From: Sediminicola sp035798135
GTDB lineage: Bacteria; Bacteroidota; Bacteroidia; Flavobacteriales; Flavobacteriaceae
NCBI GenBank assembly: GCA_035798135.1
Contig: JAPFBR010000001.1
Span: 806,001-870,000 of the forward strand
Direction of reading: 5' to 3'
Length of the DNA: 64,000 nucleotides
The notes under the pieces were generated by a model, which did not search any database, was not told the DNA's origin, and saw only the letters and a list, made by a program, of their open reading frames with translations. Below, one piece after another: positions 43,190 through 52,273 of this stretch (positions are counted from its first letter, which is position 1; each line of letters opens with the position of its first letter). Made by a program: the position numbers and the translations under genes.

Positions 43190-44764
43190 ATGAAGAAGTA
43201 TTTAAATCTATTTGATTTTTCACAGAAGGTTAATTACAGAACGGAAATATTATCTGGACTGACCGTGGCCTTCGCCCTAGTTCCTGAAGCTATTGCCTTT
43301 GCCTTGATTCCTGGATTTTCTCCCTTAACGGGGCTATATGCTGCTTTTGTGATAGCGCTGATCACCTCTATTTTAGGCGGTAGACCGGGGATGATATCTG
43401 GTGCTACAGGTGCCGTTGCAGTTATTTTTCTTGGCCTCATTTTAGAATTGAAAGATAATTTTCCTGGGATAACCCCTGAAACGATACTGAATTACGTATT
43501 CGCAACCGTAATTATTGCAGGGCTTCTGCAGATACTGGCCGGCGTATTGAAATTGGGGAAATTTATTAGACTGGTGCCCCATCCCGTAATGTTCGGGTTT
43601 GTCAATGGTCTAGCCATAATTATTTTTATGGCTCAGTTTCCTAACTTCTATGTACAGGGCACCACTGATTTACTGGCAGGGCCTGCTTTTTGGACCATGC
43701 TTGGGTTAACAGTGTTGACCATGGTGATTATTTGGGGTTTCCCAAAAATCACGAAAGCCATACCTTCTTCTTTGTTGGCCATTATAGTGGTTTCGGCTAT
43801 TGTAATAGGGTTTGGTGTAGATACGCTGACCGTAGCCGATACGATTAAGGAAGGGGAGAGTATCAAAGGGGGATTTCCTCCACTTTCAATTCCCAATATT
43901 CCTTTGACCATGGAATCGTTCAAAATAATTTTTCCGTATGCCGCAATTGTTGCTGGAGTTGGATTGATAGAGAGCCTTCTGACACTGAATATTATTGATG
44001 AAATTACGGACACACGGGGTAATGGAAATAAGGAATGTATCGCTCAGGGAACGGCCAATATATTTTCCGGGTTCCTATCAGGGATGGGCGGATGTGCCAT
44101 GATCGGACAAAGTTTAATCAATACTTCTGCAGGAGCAAGGGCCCGTTTGTCCGGAATTACGGCAGCTATTATGTTGTTGGTATTTATCATGTTTGGATCA
44201 AGTCTTATTGAACGCTTACCAATGGCCGCCTTGGTTGGACTAATGTTCATGGTGGCCATAGGAACCTTTGAATGGGCGAGTTTCAAGACCTTTAAAAAAA
44301 TGCCGACCTCAGACGTTGTGGTCATGATATTGGTCACCTTAATAACCGCAGTTACCCATAATTTAGCAATAGCTGTACTCTTGGGGGTTATTATTTCCGC
44401 TTTGGCCTATTCTTGGGAAAACGCAAAACGGATCAGGGCACGTAAAAGTATAGATGAGAATGGCGTGAAAACCTACGAAATATATGGTCCCCTATTTTTT
44501 GGATCTACCACTGCCTTTGGTGAAAAATTTGATATTTTAAATGATCCTGCTGATATCATTATTGATTTTCAGGAGAGTAGGGTTGCCGATATGTCCGGGA
44601 TTGAAGCTTTGAATAAGATTACTGAACGGTATGCCAAAGTGGGCAAAAAAGTCCATTTGAAGCATTTGAGCAAAGATTGCAAGCGGTTATTGGAAAATGC
44701 GGATGCCATTATAGAGGTAAATGTTTTGGAAGATCCTACCTATAAGGTTGTTGTAGGGAAATAA
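43190..44764 (+). CDS. SulP family anion transporter with STAS domain
   Basis: A 524-residue inner-membrane transporter, started at ATG 43190 (a TTG lies one codon earlier). The SulP core is seen in EILSGLTVAFALVPEAIAFAL, GGRPGMISGATGAVAVIFLG and NIFSGFLSGMGGCAMIGQSL, with about 11 membrane segments; the C-terminal STAS domain has ADIIIDFQESRVADMSGIEA. The GGCAMIGQ and EAIAFAL details resemble the group often annotated as sulfate permeases. It has no carbonic-anhydrase neighbour, so the substrate is uncertain. It has a long leader. Confidence 0.9.
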   Translation: MKKYLNLFDFSQKVNYRTEILSGLTVAFALVPEAIAFALIPGFSPLTGLYAAFVIALITSILGGRPGMISGATGAVAVIFLGLILELKDNFPGITPETILNYVFATVIIAGLLQILAGVLKLGKFIRLVPHPVMFGFVNGLAIIIFMAQFPNFYVQGTTDLLAGPAFWTMLGLTVLTMVIIWGFPKITKAIPSSLLAIIVVSAIVIGFGVDTLTVADTIKEGESIKGGFPPLSIPNIPLTMESFKIIFPYAAIVAGVGLIESLLTLNIIDEITDTRGNGNKECIAQGTANIFSGFLSGMGGCAMIGQSLINTSAGARARLSGITAAIMLLVFIMFGSSLIERLPMAALVGLMFMVAIGTFEWASFKTFKKMPTSDVVVMILVTLITAVTHNLAIAVLLGVIISALAYSWENAKRIRARKSIDENGVKTYEIYGPLFFGSTTAFGEKFDILNDPADIIIDFQESRVADMSGIEALNKITERYAKVGKKVHLKHLSKDCKRLLENADAIIEVNVLEDPTYKVVVGK

Positions 44765-44811
44765 GAGGTATCACAAAACCTTTTAAAAACAAGAGGACTA
44801 TAAGCATTGGA

Positions 44812-45264
44812 CTATCTAAGGCTTCGTAGGCCTTCATATACTACTATCCCGACAGCATTGGCCAAATTGAGACTTCTGATGCGCTCATTATAGATTGGGA
44901 TTTTAAATAAGTGATCAGCGTTGGTTTCCAAGATATCTTTGGATAGGCCCGAAGATTCTTTTCCGAAGATGAGGAACATATCATCTGTAAAATCTATGTC
45001 CCAATGGTCTTTTGTTCCATGACTGGACAAAAAGGCCATTTTCTTGTGCTTGTTCACCTCAAAGAATTCATCTACATCCTCATAAATGGTAAGGGAAAGG
45101 TATTGCCAGTAATCCAAACCTGCCCTCTTCACCCTTTTATCATCCAATTCAAACCCAAAGGGTTTTACCAGATGCAGGTGGGATCCGGAAGCGAGGCTCA
45201 ATCTTCCTATGTTTCCAGTATTGTTGGGTATTTCCGGTTCAAGAAGTGCAATGTTAAACCCCAT
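44812..45264 (-). CDS. trmL: tRNA (cytidine/uridine-34-2'-O)-methyltransferase
   Basis: A 150-residue SPOUT-class methyltransferase that methylates the ribose of the wobble base of tRNA-Leu. Characteristic parts: NIALLEPEIPNNTGNIGRLS, LIFGKESSGLS, and the knotted SAM site IPIYNERIRSLNLANAVGIV. Length matches E. coli TrmL. Its start is 20 bases after a -7 promoter element. Confidence 0.93.
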   Translation of the reverse strand: MGFNIALLEPEIPNNTGNIGRLSLASGSHLHLVKPFGFELDDKRVKRAGLDYWQYLSLTIYEDVDEFFEVNKHKKMAFLSSHGTKDHWDIDFTDDMFLIFGKESSGLSKDILETNADHLFKIPIYNERIRSLNLANAVGIVVYEGLRSLR

Positions 45265-45283
45265 AGTATCTGTTTCTTAATTA

Positions 45284-45291
45284 CAAAAATA
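45284..45291 (-). promoter_or_regulatory. -7 element of the trmL promoter, inside a terminator tail
   Basis: Minus strand TATTTTTG, an exact match, 19 bases before the trmL ATG. It is made of the T-rich tail of the terminator that ends the upstream cytochrome gene. Confidence 0.5.
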
Positions 45292-45331
45292 AAAGTGCGC
45301 TTATCCCAAAACACAGTTAAGATAAGCGCAC
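45285..45331 (-). terminator. terminator after the cytochrome c gene
   Basis: GTGCGCTTATC (45295-45305) and GATAAGCGCAC (45321-45331) form a perfect 11-bp stem with a 15-base loop; on the minus strand TTTTATTTTTG follows. Confidence 0.8.
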
Positions 45332-45353
45332 CTATATAAAATTCTAAATGAAA

Positions 45354-45833
45354 TTACAGCGTACGTAGGTACTCCGCCAATGCCCGTGCATCTTCCTCTG
45401 AAAGATTTTGGTTCAACATTATGGCATTGTTGTATTCTTTCAATAAGGCTTTGGCAATAGGGTCTTCTTTGAGCATTCCTTCAGGGTTGAGGATCATGTT
45501 CATCACCCATTCTGGACTTCTTCGGTCGTAAACACCTTTTAGTGCTGGTCCAATCATGCGTTGTTCTGCCATATGGCAAGCCGTACAAATAGCATTGAAT
45601 TTTGCTTCCCCTTTGGATGCAAGATCAGCATCAATGGTGGCATCAAAAGATATAGATTTTACAGGGCCAACACCTTTGTTGCTCAAATCAACTGGAACAC
45701 CCGCATCTGAATCCGCTGCCTTCACTTCTTTTTTGGTGCGATTCATTTCAAAACCATCTTTTTTTTCTTCCTTCTTCTCGCCGCAACCTACAATGAGGGC
45801 GACAAGAGCTAAAATAGTGAGTATATTTTTCAT
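45354..45833 (-). CDS. c-type cytochrome lipoprotein
   Basis: A 159-residue lipoprotein: signal peptide, lipobox LIVGC, a Lys/Glu-rich linker, then a monohaem cytochrome c domain with the haem motif CTACH and a distal Met candidate in GMLKEDPIAKALLKEYNNAIM. It would be anchored at the periplasmic side and carry electrons. It has no obvious partner oxidase nearby. Confidence 0.88.
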   Translation of the reverse strand: MKNILTILALVALIVGCGEKKEEKKDGFEMNRTKKEVKAADSDAGVPVDLSNKGVGPVKSISFDATIDADLASKGEAKFNAICTACHMAEQRMIGPALKGVYDRRSPEWVMNMILNPEGMLKEDPIAKALLKEYNNAIMLNQNLSEEDARALAEYLRTL

Positions 45834-45876
45834 TTGAGATTGTTGTTTATAACCACTAAGATAATAAATAGGTAGA

Positions 45877-46842
45877 TTAAAGTACTTCTTCCAAGAAATT
45901 TGTACTTCTTTTTTCCGTGTATGTTAAATTATCGGGAGCGTAGAAACCTACATGACCACCAAATTTTGGTATTTCAAGAAATAGACTTGCATTTTTTTCT
46001 GCTGCTATAGTAGGGTAACATTCGGGTCCTAAGAAAGAATCATTCTGGGCATTTATAAGAAGAGACGGGATAGTTATGTTTTCTAAAAGCGGAAGACAGC
46101 TGCATTTTTTATAATAATCCAAAGCATCTTTAAATCCATGGGCCCTACTGGTATACACATCATCAAAATCCTTCAGAGTCTTGATGTTCTGGATATCTGT
46201 GGTGGTGATATCCTTGGGAAATAAGTCTTGTTTCAATATCAACTTTTCAATCAGGTGTTTTTTGAACCTTTTCGCATAAAGAAAATTTCTGGGTTTCAAT
46301 AACTCCTTTAAGGAGCTGTGCAGATCACAAGGGACCGAAACAGCTATAGCTGCCTTTAACTCCTTTGGGAGATCACTGCCTTTCTCTCCCAAATATCGCA
46401 AAGCCAAGTTGCCCCCCAAACTAAATCCCTTTAGGATGATTGAAGTGTATACCTGCTTAGAAACCACATGATCAATAACCGCTTCCAAGTCCTCTGTAGC
46501 TCCGGAATGATAGGATTTGAACAATCGGTTGGTCTCTCCACTGCAACCCCTATAGTTCACGGCACACACATCGTAGCCATCAGTGTTCAAAGCTTTAGCA
46601 CTACCGGTAATGTAGGGTCTTTGGGCATTTCCCTCCAATCCGTGTAATAGTATGGCAACCTTGTCTGATTTCTTGGCTGCAAAACTCCAATCTACATCGA
46701 GGAAATCTCCATCCGCCAAGGAAATCCGTTCCCTTTGTTGAATAATGCCATCAATTTTCCGGACGACTCCAGCATAAATCGTAGCTAAATCCGCATTTTG
46801 GAATAGAAAGGGAGGTTGATATTTCGATGGAACTATGGGCAT
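45877..46842 (-). CDS. alpha/beta hydrolase, YheT-like
   Basis: A 321-residue alpha/beta hydrolase of the YheT/UPF0017 group. Nucleophile elbow GFSLGGNLALRYLG, oxyanion region LHGLEGNAQRPYITGSAKAL, and ending in IPKFGGHVGFYAPDN with the catalytic His. Function probably a carboxylesterase; the natural substrate is unknown. It lies 30 bases downstream of the nitronate monooxygenase gene, same strand, so they may share a transcript. Confidence 0.88.
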   Translation of the reverse strand: MPIVPSKYQPPFLFQNADLATIYAGVVRKIDGIIQQRERISLADGDFLDVDWSFAAKKSDKVAILLHGLEGNAQRPYITGSAKALNTDGYDVCAVNYRGCSGETNRLFKSYHSGATEDLEAVIDHVVSKQVYTSIILKGFSLGGNLALRYLGEKGSDLPKELKAAIAVSVPCDLHSSLKELLKPRNFLYAKRFKKHLIEKLILKQDLFPKDITTTDIQNIKTLKDFDDVYTSRAHGFKDALDYYKKCSCLPLLENITIPSLLINAQNDSFLGPECYPTIAAEKNASLFLEIPKFGGHVGFYAPDNLTYTEKRSTNFLEEVL

Positions 46843-46872
46843 GGTCTATCTTATATAAAATCAGATTATTTG

Positions 46873-47847
46873 TTATTTGGGATAAATTTCCAACAGTTTT
46901 ATTTGTTCCTCTATGGCCGATTTAAATTCTGTTTTAAGCCTGTTGGTCAACTCCCCGACCGAAATTGTGTCGTCTATTGTAGCGACCCCTTGACCTGCGG
47001 ACCAGATTGTTTTCCACGCTTTTGCTTCTGTATCCAGTTCTTTGCCAAAATCTACCTTAGCATCTTTTTTTAAATCCTCTTTGGTAATCCCAGCGGCCGT
47101 TAAACTGCCTCCAAGAAAATTGGCATGGACCCCAGAAATGGCAGCGGTGTAAACTACATCACTTGCAGTTGAATCCTCTATCATTTTTCGATAGTTATCA
47201 TTGGCCATACTTTCAGTAGTATTGATAAATCGTGTCCCCATATAGGCCAAATCGGCTCCCATTTGCATGGCGGAGGCAATATCCCGTCCTGTACTGATGC
47301 AGCCAGAGAGAATGATGGTTTTATGATAGAAGCGTTTGATTTCTGCAACCAAGGTCATTGGATTGATGGTGCCAGCATGTCCTCCTGCGCCGGCAGCAAC
47401 AAGAATTAACCCGTCTACACCTGCTTCAGCGGCTTTCTCCGCATGTCTTTTCTTAATGATATCGTGAAATACGAGTCCGCCATAACCATGGATGGCATCC
47501 ACCACCTGGGATACTGCTCCAAGGGAAGTGATGATTAAGGGAACTTTATGTTTGATGCACAGCATTAGATCTGCCTGCAATCTAGGATTGGTCTGGTGCA
47601 CTATAAGGTTTACTCCAAAAGGGGCAGGTTTCTTCCCGGTTTCTTCTTCAAACTTTTCAAGCGCTGTCTTTATTTGTATCAGCCATTCCTCAAAACCTTC
47701 ACTGGTCCTTTGGTTAAGAGCGGGAAACGTTCCTACAATGCCATTTTTACAACATTCTATCACCAATTCTGGTCCGGAAATTAAAAACATTGGAGCAGCA
47801 ATAACAGGGAGTGCCAAATCCTTAATGAAGGGATCTTTTGAAGTCAT
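46873..47847 (-). CDS. nitronate monooxygenase family flavoprotein
   Basis: A 324-residue TIM-barrel flavoenzyme. Key motifs: APMFLISGPELVIECCKNGI at the start, the FMN loop VAAGAGGHAGTINPMTLVAE, and SGCISTGRDIASAMQMGADL with YMGTRF. Family members oxidise alkyl nitronates or act as related FMN oxidoreductases. A distant minus-strand -7 element (TAGTTTTG, 47919-47926) is the best promoter candidate. Confidence 0.9.
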   Translation of the reverse strand: MTSKDPFIKDLALPVIAAPMFLISGPELVIECCKNGIVGTFPALNQRTSEGFEEWLIQIKTALEKFEEETGKKPAPFGVNLIVHQTNPRLQADLMLCIKHKVPLIITSLGAVSQVVDAIHGYGGLVFHDIIKKRHAEKAAEAGVDGLILVAAGAGGHAGTINPMTLVAEIKRFYHKTIILSGCISTGRDIASAMQMGADLAYMGTRFINTTESMANDNYRKMIEDSTASDVVYTAAISGVHANFLGGSLTAAGITKEDLKKDAKVDFGKELDTEAKAWKTIWSAGQGVATIDDTISVGELTNRLKTEFKSAIEEQIKLLEIYPK

Positions 47848-47977
47848 GTCTAATCTGTTTAAAGAGTATTAATATAACTATAATTATTAATTTTTTGTCT
47901 TGGAGGAGCTCTCCTTTTCAAAACTATGGTATTTTTACAATTAGTATGCATGCATAGCAAAAAATTATTCTAAAAAG

Positions 47978-48454
47978 ATGTATTTAAAAGAGTTTGAAAT
48001 TCGTTGGAGCGATATTGATGCCAATAGGCATTTGGGTAATACGGCCTATGTCAATTATATGAGCCATACCCGTATGGCCTTCCTTAATGACCTTGGGTTC
48101 AATCAAAAATCGATGGCAGAACATCATATTGGACCCGTAGTTTTCTATGAACACATGTACTATTTTAAAGAGGTGTTTCCCGGTAAGCCCGTGAAAGTAT
48201 CCTTGGAATTGGTTGGATTGAGCGAGGATGGTATGTTCTTCGAGTTTCACCATAACTTCTATGACGGAAAAGGAAGAAATTTTGCCTATTGTGAAATGAT
48301 GGGGGCTTGGATAGATATGAACACTAGGGCGTTAACAGGATTGGGCGATGAATTCTTGAAAAATTTTAATGCGGTAGAAAAGTCACCTGTATTCCGGACA
48401 CTTACGAAGGAGGATACCCGAAAATATGCCAAAAAACCTAAGGACTTGATTTAG
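47978..48454 (+). CDS. acyl-CoA thioesterase (hotdog fold)
   Basis: A 158-residue protein of the 4HBT/YbgC-like thioesterase family. WSDIDANRHLGNTAYVNYM carries the conserved Asp and Asn that bind the acyl-thioester, followed by PVKVSLELVGLSEDG. It hydrolyses an acyl-CoA or acyl-ACP; chain length is unknown. It ends overlapping the EamA gene by 17 bases, tail to tail. Confidence 0.88.
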   Translation: MYLKEFEIRWSDIDANRHLGNTAYVNYMSHTRMAFLNDLGFNQKSMAEHHIGPVVFYEHMYYFKEVFPGKPVKVSLELVGLSEDGMFFEFHHNFYDGKGRNFAYCEMMGAWIDMNTRALTGLGDEFLKNFNAVEKSPVFRTLTKEDTRKYAKKPKDLI

Positions 48455-49331
48455 GTTTTTTTGTGGCCAGGTATACCCCGATTAACACTAGTCCTATGGC
48501 CAACGTTTTGATCATGGTTAAGTAATCCTTGCCTGTAATCAATGCAAAAAGGATACCTATCAGCGGCTGTATATAAACGAAGGCGCCTAAGGTAGATGCC
48601 TTCAGTTGTGTTAATGCGTAAATATTGAACAGGTACGTGAGAAAAGTGGTGCCAATGACCACAAAGGCGATGACCCCATATACTTCCATTGACATTTGGG
48701 ACCATTGGATCTCACTGAATTCGGAATATGTTATCGGTAGGTTGATGATGACCGCTATGGTGAACAACCATTTCATTAACGTAAAAGGGTGGTATTTTTC
48801 AATTAGACTTTTGGCAACGATCAAATAAGCACCATAACTGGTGGCATTAAGTATAAAAAGGGCATTCCCTAATGGAATATTGGATGCATCTTGCCTTATT
48901 TCTGCCCCAAAAAGAACGAGCGCCAAGGCTCCTATAAACCCTAGGATTACGCCTGAACCCTTTAAGAGAGTAATTTTTTCTTTGATAAGCAGGGCTGATA
49001 GGACCACTACTATGATAGGGATAATGGTGACCAATACAGCACTATTGATGGGAGTGGACAGATCCAATCCTTTAAAAAAGGCCAACATATTAATGACCAT
49101 TCCCAGGATGGCACAGACCAATATTCGAAGCCAGTCCCTTCGTTCAATTTTTTCTTTGGGACCAAAAAAAGAGATGCCCCAAAAAAGTATTGCGGCCCCT
49201 GTAACCCTGATAAATATAAACCCGAAAGGTTTTACATAGGTCGGCATTACCCCTTTGGCAATGGTATGGTTAATGCCATATATTATGGTAGCCCCAATGG
49301 CAGCCAAGATGGCAAGGGTTCTTTTGCTCAA
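48438..49331 (-). CDS. EamA/DMT-family exporter
   Basis: A 297-residue membrane protein with ten transmembrane segments in two EamA repeats (AAIGATIIYGINHTIAKGVM; GNALFILNATSYGAYLIVAK), a drug/metabolite transporter. Substrate unknown; many members export amino acids or nucleosides. Its start overlaps the arsC-like stop by 4 bases, so the two genes are coupled. Confidence 0.9.
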   Translation of the reverse strand: MSKRTLAILAAIGATIIYGINHTIAKGVMPTYVKPFGFIFIRVTGAAILFWGISFFGPKEKIERRDWLRILVCAILGMVINMLAFFKGLDLSTPINSAVLVTIIPIIVVVLSALLIKEKITLLKGSGVILGFIGALALVLFGAEIRQDASNIPLGNALFILNATSYGAYLIVAKSLIEKYHPFTLMKWLFTIAVIINLPITYSEFSEIQWSQMSMEVYGVIAFVVIGTTFLTYLFNIYALTQLKASTLGAFVYIQPLIGILFALITGKDYLTMIKTLAIGLVLIGVYLATKKPKSSP

Positions 49332-49684
49332 GGGTGAAGCACTTCTTTTGCGGCTGCAATTTCCTTCTTGCTATTGCCAATAAAGAGTTGATTATCGATA
49401 CGTATCACAGGTCGTTTTAAAAAGGTATAATGTTCTAGTATTAATGCCTTATAATCCTCCTCCATTAGATTTTTGCTGCCCAAGTCCCTCTCTTTGTACA
49501 TTCTCGCTCTTTTGCTGAACAGACTTTCATAACTGCCAGATAAAAGTTTCATTTCTTCCAATTGAGCAGGAGTGATCGCTACTGTTTTTATATCCTGAAG
49601 GACAACACCATCAAGAGGTTGTAACTCTTTCAAAATTCTCTTGCAGGTATCACAGGTGCTTAGGTGGTAAATTTTTTTTGTCAT
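49328..49684 (-). CDS. ArsC/Spx-family thioredoxin-fold protein
   Basis: A 118-residue protein starting at ATG 49684 (MTKKIYHLSTCDTCKRILKE). The CxxC active site CDTC, the late Arg in RPVIRIDNQLFIGNSKKE and the size fit the ArsC/Spx/YffB group, which reduces arsenate or regulates RNA polymerase by thiols. No ars genes are next to it; co-transcription with an EamA exporter does not settle the function. Confidence 0.85.
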   Translation of the reverse strand: MTKKIYHLSTCDTCKRILKELQPLDGVVLQDIKTVAITPAQLEEMKLLSGSYESLFSKRARMYKERDLGSKNLMEEDYKALILEHYTFLKRPVIRIDNQLFIGNSKKEIAAAKEVLHP

Positions 49685-50224
49685 GACCAGAAACAATTTA
49701 AAGGTAAATTCCATGCAAAGAAACCTAATTCAAGTGGATTGTACTATTTTTATCAAAAAATCGGGACATTGGAATACTTACTTGACATCACCCTTCAGAA
49801 TAGAAAAATATTGCACAAATTCCTCACAGAAACACCTAGGGAAAAACTGTTTAAAATTCCGGTTGGTTTCAATAACAATATATGGTGGAACATTGCCCAT
49901 GTTGTGGTCACACAACAATTGTTGGTCTATAAGATGAGCAATCTTCAAATGAGAGTTGATGATGCGATGGTGGAAGCCTATAGGAAAGGGACATTTCCTA
50001 TAGGAGAAGTCTCCGATGAAGAGGTAAAAAAGGTGGCCGCTCTTTTGCTTTCCACAGTGGAATGGTTGAAAGAGGATTATGAGAATGGACTTTTTAAGGA
50101 ATTCAATAGTTATACCACAAGTGTCAATGTAACGTTGGATAAGGTGGAAGATTCCATAGCGTTCAACACCTTTCATGAAGGCATCCATCTCGGAGCAATT
50201 CTGGCTTTAAGAAGGGCAGTCTAA
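49664..50224 (+). CDS. DinB-family (DUF664/DfsB-like) protein
   Basis: A putative metal-binding four-helix-bundle protein (YfiT/DinB-like). Visible: NNNIWWNIAHVVVTQQLLVY and FHEGIHLGAILALRRA, the paired His residues of the superfamily (helices 2 and 4). These enzymes include thiol S-transferases and hydrolases. The ATG at 49664 overlaps the arsC-like start; family similarity begins at LEYLLDITLQNRK, so the real start could be the TTG at 49769 with TATTTTTA as promoter, giving 151 residues. Confidence 0.8.
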   Translation: MVNFFCHDQKQFKGKFHAKKPNSSGLYYFYQKIGTLEYLLDITLQNRKILHKFLTETPREKLFKIPVGFNNNIWWNIAHVVVTQQLLVYKMSNLQMRVDDAMVEAYRKGTFPIGEVSDEEVKKVAALLLSTVEWLKEDYENGLFKEFNSYTTSVNVTLDKVEDSIAFNTFHEGIHLGAILALRRAV

Positions 50225-50226
50225 AA

Positions 50227-50982
50227 TTAATCTACCTTCTGATTTAATTTAAAATTCAAATAATCTTTAACCTCATTGAAGGGCAAGTTTACTACAATGG
50301 GGCCATCGGCATAGGATGCCACTTCATATTGGTCATAGAAAAGCTTTAGTCCATCTTTTGTAAAACCTATGTTCTCCGAAAGATAGAATCTGTTGTCATC
50401 GAACATAAATCCAGTACTATTGATGGGTTTTCCCTGTGGCACATGTTCTTGGATTCTGAATTTGGTTTCGGCAAAACGCATAAAAACATCTTGATCCTTA
50501 AATAATTCCCAGTTTTCCAGTTCCAAGCCTTTCTTTTTGTCGAAATTTAAAAAACGTGTCGGGGCATAGCCGTGTGCGCCACCGGTAAAAATATACGCCC
50601 TTAGTTGAATGGTCACTATATTCTCATCTTCATAAGCAACTTCTCCATCTATCTTGACTTCCCAACCTATGGTCTCATCCGGGAACTTGTTTTTTTGTGT
50701 GGTATAACCGTTCTTAAAGGAGGTAATTGCCTCCTCTATGGTAGAAACATCCATGCCATCTTGAAAGGTCAACAAATAGATGAGTTCTTCTTTTAGTGAA
50801 TTGTTTATTGTTTTAGCGATTTTGGAATTTTCCAGGGCATTGGGAATGGTTATTTTTACTGTGGGACAATTTTCACATTCATCACTTAAATACTTGGTGG
50901 GGGCAAAAGCAATTTTGTTTTCTTTTTCGCAACTGGAAAACGTAAGAATAAGTAATGTTAAAAAAGAAAACAGCTTCTTCAT
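50227..50982 (-). CDS. DUF3298/DUF4163 (RsiV-like) lipoprotein
   Basis: A 251-residue lipoprotein started at ATG 50982 (MKKLFSFLTLLILTFSSC). After the lipobox are a PdaC/DUF4163-like domain (VKITIPNALENSKIAKTINN) and a DUF3298 domain (FTGGAHGYAPTRFLNFDKKK, FTKDGLKLFYDQYEVASYAD). The DUF3298 GGAH motif is intact. RsiV is an anti-sigma factor that also binds lysozyme; here there is no sigma factor nearby, so it may be a stand-alone envelope protein. Confidence 0.88.
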   Translation of the reverse strand: MKKLFSFLTLLILTFSSCEKENKIAFAPTKYLSDECENCPTVKITIPNALENSKIAKTINNSLKEELIYLLTFQDGMDVSTIEEAITSFKNGYTTQKNKFPDETIGWEVKIDGEVAYEDENIVTIQLRAYIFTGGAHGYAPTRFLNFDKKKGLELENWELFKDQDVFMRFAETKFRIQEHVPQGKPINSTGFMFDDNRFYLSENIGFTKDGLKLFYDQYEVASYADGPIVVNLPFNEVKDYLNFKLNQKVD

Positions 50983-51005
50983 GAATATTGAATTGATTGA
51001 ATGCA

Positions 51006-51035
51006 CAAATGTAATGCTTCATTGCCTTCATCAAA
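51006..51035 (-). promoter_or_regulatory. promoter of the DUF3298 gene
   Basis: Minus strand: -33 TTTG (51032-51035), 18 bases, -7 TACATTTG (51006-51013), both exact. It is overlapped head-on by the promoter of the cystathionine synthase gene. Confidence 0.6.
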
Positions 51036-51052
51036 AGATAACTATACATTTG
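51022..51052 (+). promoter_or_regulatory. promoter of the cystathionine gamma-synthase gene
   Basis: -33 TTG (51022-51024), 20 bases, -7 TACATTTG (51045-51052), exact. It lies 18 bases before ATG 51070 and shows that the longer in-frame start at 51001 is wrong. Confidence 0.6.
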
Positions 51053-51069
51053 TATTAGAAAATTTTATT

Positions 51070-52224
51070 ATGAGCGAAAAAGACTTAAGATTCAATAGTA
51101 AAACGATTCATGGTGGACAACAACCGGACAAGGCCTATGGCGCAGTAATGCCACCAATATACCAAACCTCCACCTATGCTCAGACCACTCCTGGGGGGCA
51201 TCAAGGATTTGAATATTCCCGAAGTGCAAACCCCACTAGGACCGCTTTGGAAAACTCCTTGGCGAGTATAGAAAATGGAAAATACGGTTTGGCATTTGGC
51301 AGTGGATTGGCGGCCATTGATGCTGTACTAAAACTCCTTTCTCCTGGAGATGAAGTTGTTACCACAAATGATCTTTATGGTGGCAGCTATAGATTGTTCA
51401 AAAAGATTTTTGAAAAATTTGGAATTATTTTTCATTTTGTAGGGATGCAAAATGCGGATAATATAGCCGATTACATTACGGAAAAGACCAAGCTGATCTG
51501 GGTAGAGACGCCTACAAATCCCATGATGAATATCATAGATATCGTATCCGTGGCCAAATTGGCTAAAAAGCACAATATTCTTTTGGCCGTTGACAACACC
51601 TTTGCTACTCCATATCTCCAATTACCGCTGGATTTAGGGGCCGATATCGTAATGCATTCTGCAACGAAATACTTGGGAGGTCACAGTGATGTGGTCGTTG
51701 GTGCCTTAGTGGTTAAGGATAAAGAATTGGCAGATCACCTATATTTTATCCAAAACGCCAGTGGGGCCGTTTGTGGTCCGATGGACAGTTTTTTGGTGCT
51801 GCGAGGGATCAAAACATTGCACATAAGGATGCAGCGTCACTGTGAGAACGGAAGGGCCATTGCCCAATACTTAAAGAACCATCCTAAAATTGAAAAGGTC
51901 TATTGGCCAGGTTTCGAAGATCACCCCAATCACAGAATTGCCAAAAGCCAAATGAAGGATTTTGGTGGGATGATTTCCTTTGTGACAAAGGGGGCAAATT
52001 ATAAAGATGCCATTGCCATAGTCGAAAAACTAAAGCTTTTCACTTTGGCCGAATCTTTGGGTGGCGTAGAAAGTTTGGCAGGACATCCAGCAAGTATGAC
52101 CCATGCCAGTATCCCAAAAGAAGAACGGGAAAAGAGTGGGGTTGTGGATGCGTTGATACGCTTAAGTGTTGGAATTGAAGACGAAAATGATCTTATAGCC
52201 GATTTGGAACAGGCAATCGGATAA
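51070..52224 (+). CDS. metB: cystathionine gamma-synthase/lyase family, PLP-dependent
   Basis: A 384-residue PLP enzyme of the Cys/Met metabolism family (aspartate aminotransferase fold). The Schiff-base lysine is in HSATKYLGGHSDVV; also YSRSANPTRTALENSLASIE, ETPTNPMMNIIDI and LAESLGGVESLAGHPASMTH. This is the trans-sulfuration set (MetB or MetC or gamma-lyase). The exact role cannot be decided without the partner genes. Starting ATG 51070 is set by the promoter. Confidence 0.9.
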   Translation: MSEKDLRFNSKTIHGGQQPDKAYGAVMPPIYQTSTYAQTTPGGHQGFEYSRSANPTRTALENSLASIENGKYGLAFGSGLAAIDAVLKLLSPGDEVVTTNDLYGGSYRLFKKIFEKFGIIFHFVGMQNADNIADYITEKTKLIWVETPTNPMMNIIDIVSVAKLAKKHNILLAVDNTFATPYLQLPLDLGADIVMHSATKYLGGHSDVVVGALVVKDKELADHLYFIQNASGAVCGPMDSFLVLRGIKTLHIRMQRHCENGRAIAQYLKNHPKIEKVYWPGFEDHPNHRIAKSQMKDFGGMISFVTKGANYKDAIAIVEKLKLFTLAESLGGVESLAGHPASMTHASIPKEEREKSGVVDALIRLSVGIEDENDLIADLEQAIG

Positions 52225-52273
52225 TATTTTGTCAAATTTTTAAAAAAATAGGCTTTAAATTGTTGGAATACTA

